Source of the DNA: CAYONM01 sp964405325
GTDB taxonomy: Bacteria > Planctomycetota > UBA11346
Assembly: GCA_964405325.1 (NCBI GenBank)
Contig: CAYONM010000059.1
Location: forward strand, 1-17,323
DNA length: 17,323 nt
Direction: 5' to 3'
Position numbers and translations under genes: made by a program. This document shows, piece after piece, positions 15,950-17,323 of this stretch. The number at the start of each line of letters is the position of its first letter. The stretch's first letter is position 1. Under the pieces are notes generated by a model that was not told the DNA's origin, did not search any database, and saw only the letters and a program-made list of their open reading frames with translations.

Positions 15950-15985
15950 TGCGTGGCTACTATTCTATTCTTACTATTCTATTCT

Positions 15986-16469
15986 GACCTTAGACCTTAG
16001 GCGGCGAGAGCGACAGGGGCGTATTCGACGTGATCGTCGGCACTTGATGTTTTTGCGGGTTGATAACGCGGCCACCCGCACCGCGGCACGCCACAGCCAC
16101 CTTTGCATGCCCGTCGAAAGCCTGGTCGCCCCCGGTAGACGGTTGTACAAGTCGGTTGCGTTGACTTACCATACTATACTGGCATCGGAAATCGATTTGG
16201 CTACTAGATATTCTTCGTTCACTATTGTCGATGCCTCGGCCTTCTGGTATCTGATCGCTTGCAGCTGTCAGCTCTGGAGACCAGACACCGCCGGCTCGTT
16301 TTCGCACGAATTTTTCATCGGGCAGAGCTTCGAGGAATGCGTTAAGAACCTGAAAAAGTGCGTGCTCGTGAAGGATGTCCATAAATTCGGTCCTTCGGGC
16401 CGAAAAATTTAAATTTTTACTGTCAAGCACTTTATGTCTTGTTCTTGATGCGGTTCTTAGTGCAATGCC
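15986..16469. other. Region left of the first attC site, possible cassette of unknown content
   Basis: About 480 nt between the transposase remnant and the first attC-like site. Both strands carry open frames: plus, the end of a frame closing at 16412, and minus, 15990-16382 (listed separately). Neither is secure. A hairpin, TTCGGTCC/GGGCCGAA (8 bp, one wobble, loop TTC, about 16386-16404), is followed by AAATTTAAATTTTT and could terminate plus-strand transcription. As the array is read left to right, this would be the preceding cassette or the array boundary. Confidence 0.35.
15990..16382 (-). CDS. Uncertain hypothetical ORF
   Basis: A 130-residue minus-strand frame starting MDILHEHALFQVLNAFLEAL. 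A GAAGGA purine stretch about 8 nt before the ATG may be a ribosome site, but it also forms part of a hairpin. The first 35 residues look like a helical protein start. The remainder (RGIDNSERRISSSQIDF, INPQKHQVPTITSN) has poor protein character, and I recognise no domain. It could be a reversed cassette gene, a frame-damaged remnant or chance. A plus-strand frame covers the same bases with similar weakness. Confidence 0.25.
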   Translation of the reverse strand: MDILHEHALFQVLNAFLEALPDEKFVRKRAGGVWSPELTAASDQIPEGRGIDNSERRISSSQIDFRCQYSMVSQRNRLVQPSTGGDQAFDGHAKVAVACRGAGGRVINPQKHQVPTITSNTPLSLSPPKV

Positions 16470-16520
16470 ATTGAGCAGTCAACCGGACGCCTTCGGCGCC
16501 GGTTCCCTTTGACGTTCGAT
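16470..16520 (+). repeat. attC-like recombination site 1, left arm degenerate
   Basis: The core CCGGACGCCTTCGGCGCCGG folds as CCGG, bulged A, CGCC, TTC loop, GGCG, CCGG. It is followed by TTTGACGTTCGAT, with the R'-type box GTTCGAT at 16514-16520. It is identical to site 2 over the 24-nt core and the TTTGACGTTCG end. Expected recombination is between G16514 and T16515. The left R'' box (RYYYAAC type) and the AAGGCGCT part seen in site 2 are not present; the sequence there is ATTGAGCAGTC instead. Confidence 0.6.
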
Positions 16521-16532
16521 TCCAGAAATTGG

Positions 16533-16560
16533 TTGTACATCGCCTTACTCTCAGTAAGAT
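16533..16560 (+). promoter_or_regulatory. Promoter and operator of the toxin-antitoxin operon
   Basis: TTGTAC (16533-16538) and TAAGAT (16555-16560), spaced 16 nt, form a weak sigma-70-like promoter. A perfect palindrome, CTTACTCTCAGTAAG (16544-16558), overlaps the -10 box, where an AbrB-fold antitoxin would be expected to bind for autorepression. Both the promoter and the operator role are inferred from position. Confidence 0.4.
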
Positions 16561-16579
16561 TTACGGTAAGGAGACAGAG

Positions 16580-16819
16580 ATGACGGTAGCTACAATTACC
16601 TCGAAGGGGCAAGTGACTGTTCCTAAAGGGGTTAGGTCCGTTTTAGGCGTTAAGGCTGGCGATCGCATTGATTTTATTGTCAATATTGATGGTTCGGTTT
16701 CCGTTAAGCCGATTGCAACTGAACTAAATGATGTCCAGGGCATGCTGAAAACCGACAAGAAGGTCAGTATAGATGAAATGGATAATGCCATTGCTGCTTT
16801 TCATAAGAATCGTAGTTAA
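16580..16819 (+). CDS. vapB: AbrB/MazE/SpoVT-fold antitoxin (VapB type)
   Basis: 79 residues. The DNA-binding swapped-hairpin fold is plain in ITSKGQVTVPKGVRSVLGVK and AGDRIDFIV (residues 5-33), the core of AbrB/SpoVT/MazE proteins. The C-terminal part (about 40-79, acidic and helical: TELNDVQGMLKTDKKVSIDE) would wrap the toxin. AAGGAGA at 16567-16573 fixes the ATG at 16580; the longer frame from 16529 has no such support. The stop overlaps the toxin start by one base (TAATG), so the pair is translationally coupled. It neutralises the PIN toxin and probably represses the operon through the palindrome upstream. Confidence 0.9.
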   Translation: MTVATITSKGQVTVPKGVRSVLGVKAGDRIDFIVNIDGSVSVKPIATELNDVQGMLKTDKKVSIDEMDNAIAAFHKNRS

Positions 16820-17217
16820 TGACAGTTGGCCTGGATACAAATGTAATTGTCCGATTTCTGACAAATGATGACGTAAAGCAATCAAGTGCAGTAAAAGCGC
16901 GCTTAAGCAAAATTAATGAATCAGGCAATAAAGCTTATGTATCAAAAATCGTCATGCTCGAAACGGTATGGGTGCTAACATCTGTATTCGAATTTGAAGA
17001 CCGAATTGTAATCAATGGGTTAGATCATTTTTCCCAACTTTCAATGGTTACTCTTGAGGATCCAGATTTAATCACTCGGATAAAAGGGCTTTATTCGGAT
17101 AAAGGCCCAGGACTAGCCGATCAATTCATATTGGCGGATTATGTTTTCAATGGATGTGAGACCGTGATTACGTTTGACCGGAAGGCTAAAAAACTTGATG
17201 GGTTTTCTGGTGTGTAG
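16819..17217 (+). CDS. vapC: PIN-domain ribonuclease toxin (VapC type)
   Basis: 132 residues, the usual VapC length, all one PIN domain. The metal-binding acidic residues are in place: Asp6 in GLDTNVIVRFL, Glu48 in VMLETVWVL, Asp101 in GLADQFILADY, and Asp120 in VITFDRKAKKL. VapC toxins are Mg2+-dependent endoribonucleases that cut tRNA or rRNA and arrest growth when the antitoxin is lost. It overlaps vapB by 1 nt. It has no terminator of its own; the attC site follows 4 nt after the stop and may stem transcription as a hairpin. The gene is AT-richer than the rest of the window, in line with cassette origin. All catalytic residues are present, so it is likely active. Confidence 0.93.
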   Translation: MTVGLDTNVIVRFLTNDDVKQSSAVKARLSKINESGNKAYVSKIVMLETVWVLTSVFEFEDRIVINGLDHFSQLSMVTLEDPDLITRIKGLYSDKGPGLADQFILADYVFNGCETVITFDRKAKKLDGFSGV

Positions 17218-17221
17218 AAAA

Positions 17222-17277
17222 ATCGAACAAGGCGCTTAACCGGACGCCTTCGGCGCCGGTTAGCTTTGACGTTCGCT
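17222..17277 (+). repeat. attC recombination site 2 (56 bp)
   Basis: Complete attC architecture. ATCGAAC (17222-17228) pairs as R'' with the R' box GTTCGCT (17271-17277) over the CGAAC/GTTCG part. Then come unpaired AAGGC and TTTGA spacers, and an L stem GC(T)TAACCGG with CCGGTTAGC carrying one extrahelical T. The stem top, CCGG(A)CGCC-TTC-GGCG-CCGG, has a bulged A. The AACAAGGCGCTT...GACGTT skeleton matches common chromosomal-integron attC sites. The predicted cut is between G17271 and T17272. Confidence 0.8.
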
Positions 17278-17323
17278 TTCCAAAATGGGGGTTGTACGTG
17301 TTCCTGTACACACTAGGCTGTCA
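17272..17323 (+). other. Start of the next cassette (truncated by window end)
   Basis: Only 52 nt visible and no gene yet. It opens like the vapBC cassette (TTCG, TTTCCAAAATGG, GTTGTAC), so the two cassettes share a leader of about 25 nt that contains the presumed -35 box. A TGTAC...GTACA inverted repeat follows. Confidence 0.5.

Larger units (their letters stand above)
15240..15985 (+). mobile_element. Candidate mobile element remnant with inverted ends
   Basis: AGAAAAGAATAGTAA at 15240-15254 is the inverse of TTACTATTCTATTCT at 15971-15985 with one mismatch. Within these ends lie the hairpin array and a fragment of a Y1-type transposase. The right end is doubled: TACTATTCTATTCT occurs in tandem at 15958-15971 and 15972-15985, followed by tandem GACCTTA at 15986-15992 and 15993-15999. 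Y1 transposases normally do not use classical inverted ends, so the ends may instead be REP-like palindrome units or a MITE-like structure. The boundaries are my inference. Confidence 0.4.
16515..17271 (+). mobile_element. Integron gene cassette carrying a vapBC-type toxin-antitoxin pair
   Basis: The stretch between the two attC cut points is 757 bp and holds exactly one promoter, two overlapping genes and one attC at its 3' end, the standard cassette layout. Its base composition is clearly more AT-rich than the rest of the window. Toxin-antitoxin cassettes are well known in sedentary chromosomal integrons, where they stabilise the array. The integrase gene would lie to the left, outside the window or lost. 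Confidence 0.65.

Noticed and set aside
15777..16412. 211-residue plus-strand ORF spanning the transposase end and the pre-attC region
   Set aside because: Its first third is a shadow of the transposase fragment in another frame, and it crosses tandem AT-rich repeats. Only the last 35 residues look protein-like, which is not enough to call a gene.

Overview
This window is a GC-rich bacterial chromosome segment (roughly 60% GC by eye) with an AT-richer gene-cassette end on the right. The gene content fits the PVC group (Lentisphaerota, Kiritimatiellota or Planctomycetota). It includes an ECF sigma factor overlapping a FecR-like membrane regulator, a secreted right-handed beta-helix protein, Gfo/Idh/MocA and class II aldolase sugar enzymes, and an AraC regulator beside a GH94-like enzyme. 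That assignment is an inference from family content; nothing in the window fixes the taxon.

Left part (1-2100, minus strand): a Gfo/Idh/MocA oxidoreductase and a class II aldolase, separated by about 200 nt containing a minus-strand terminator, so probably two transcription units for sugar metabolism. A 500-nt gap with one T-tract hairpin leads to a plus-strand operon (2597-6428). It encodes an ECF sigma factor, an overlapping FecR-like one-TM protein with a C-terminal domain that resembles a carbohydrate-binding beta-sandwich, and a secreted beta-helix protein. The arrangement suggests cell-surface polysaccharide sensing coupled to an exported carbohydrate-active protein.

Middle (6430-11310): a small secreted protein on the minus strand, a CHAD-domain protein, a scrambled locus (8264-8900), and a membrane-anchored zinc metalloprotease with a Calx-beta-like domain. 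In the scrambled locus a signal peptide and the C-terminus of an FAD-dependent oxidoreductase are separated by an inverted fragment that looks like a PocR-type sensory domain of a regulator.

Right part (11310-15985): a divergent pair, a GH94-like six-hairpin enzyme (minus) and an AraC regulator (plus), sits between two oppositely oriented remnants of the same protein family. I read them as C-termini of REP-associated (Y1-type) transposases. The right-hand remnant is preceded by an array of six consecutive hairpins enclosed by a perfect 15-bp inverted repeat, and the whole unit has near-perfect inverted ends. A small ORF with a very strong terminator lies beside the left remnant.

Right end (about 16000-17323): an integron cassette array. 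A vapBC-type toxin-antitoxin cassette (AbrB-fold antitoxin, PIN toxin) lies between two attC-like sites, and the next cassette begins at the window edge. No integrase is visible.

The most unusual items are the hairpin array with its transposase remnant, the chimeric FAD/PocR locus, and the integron cassette end.
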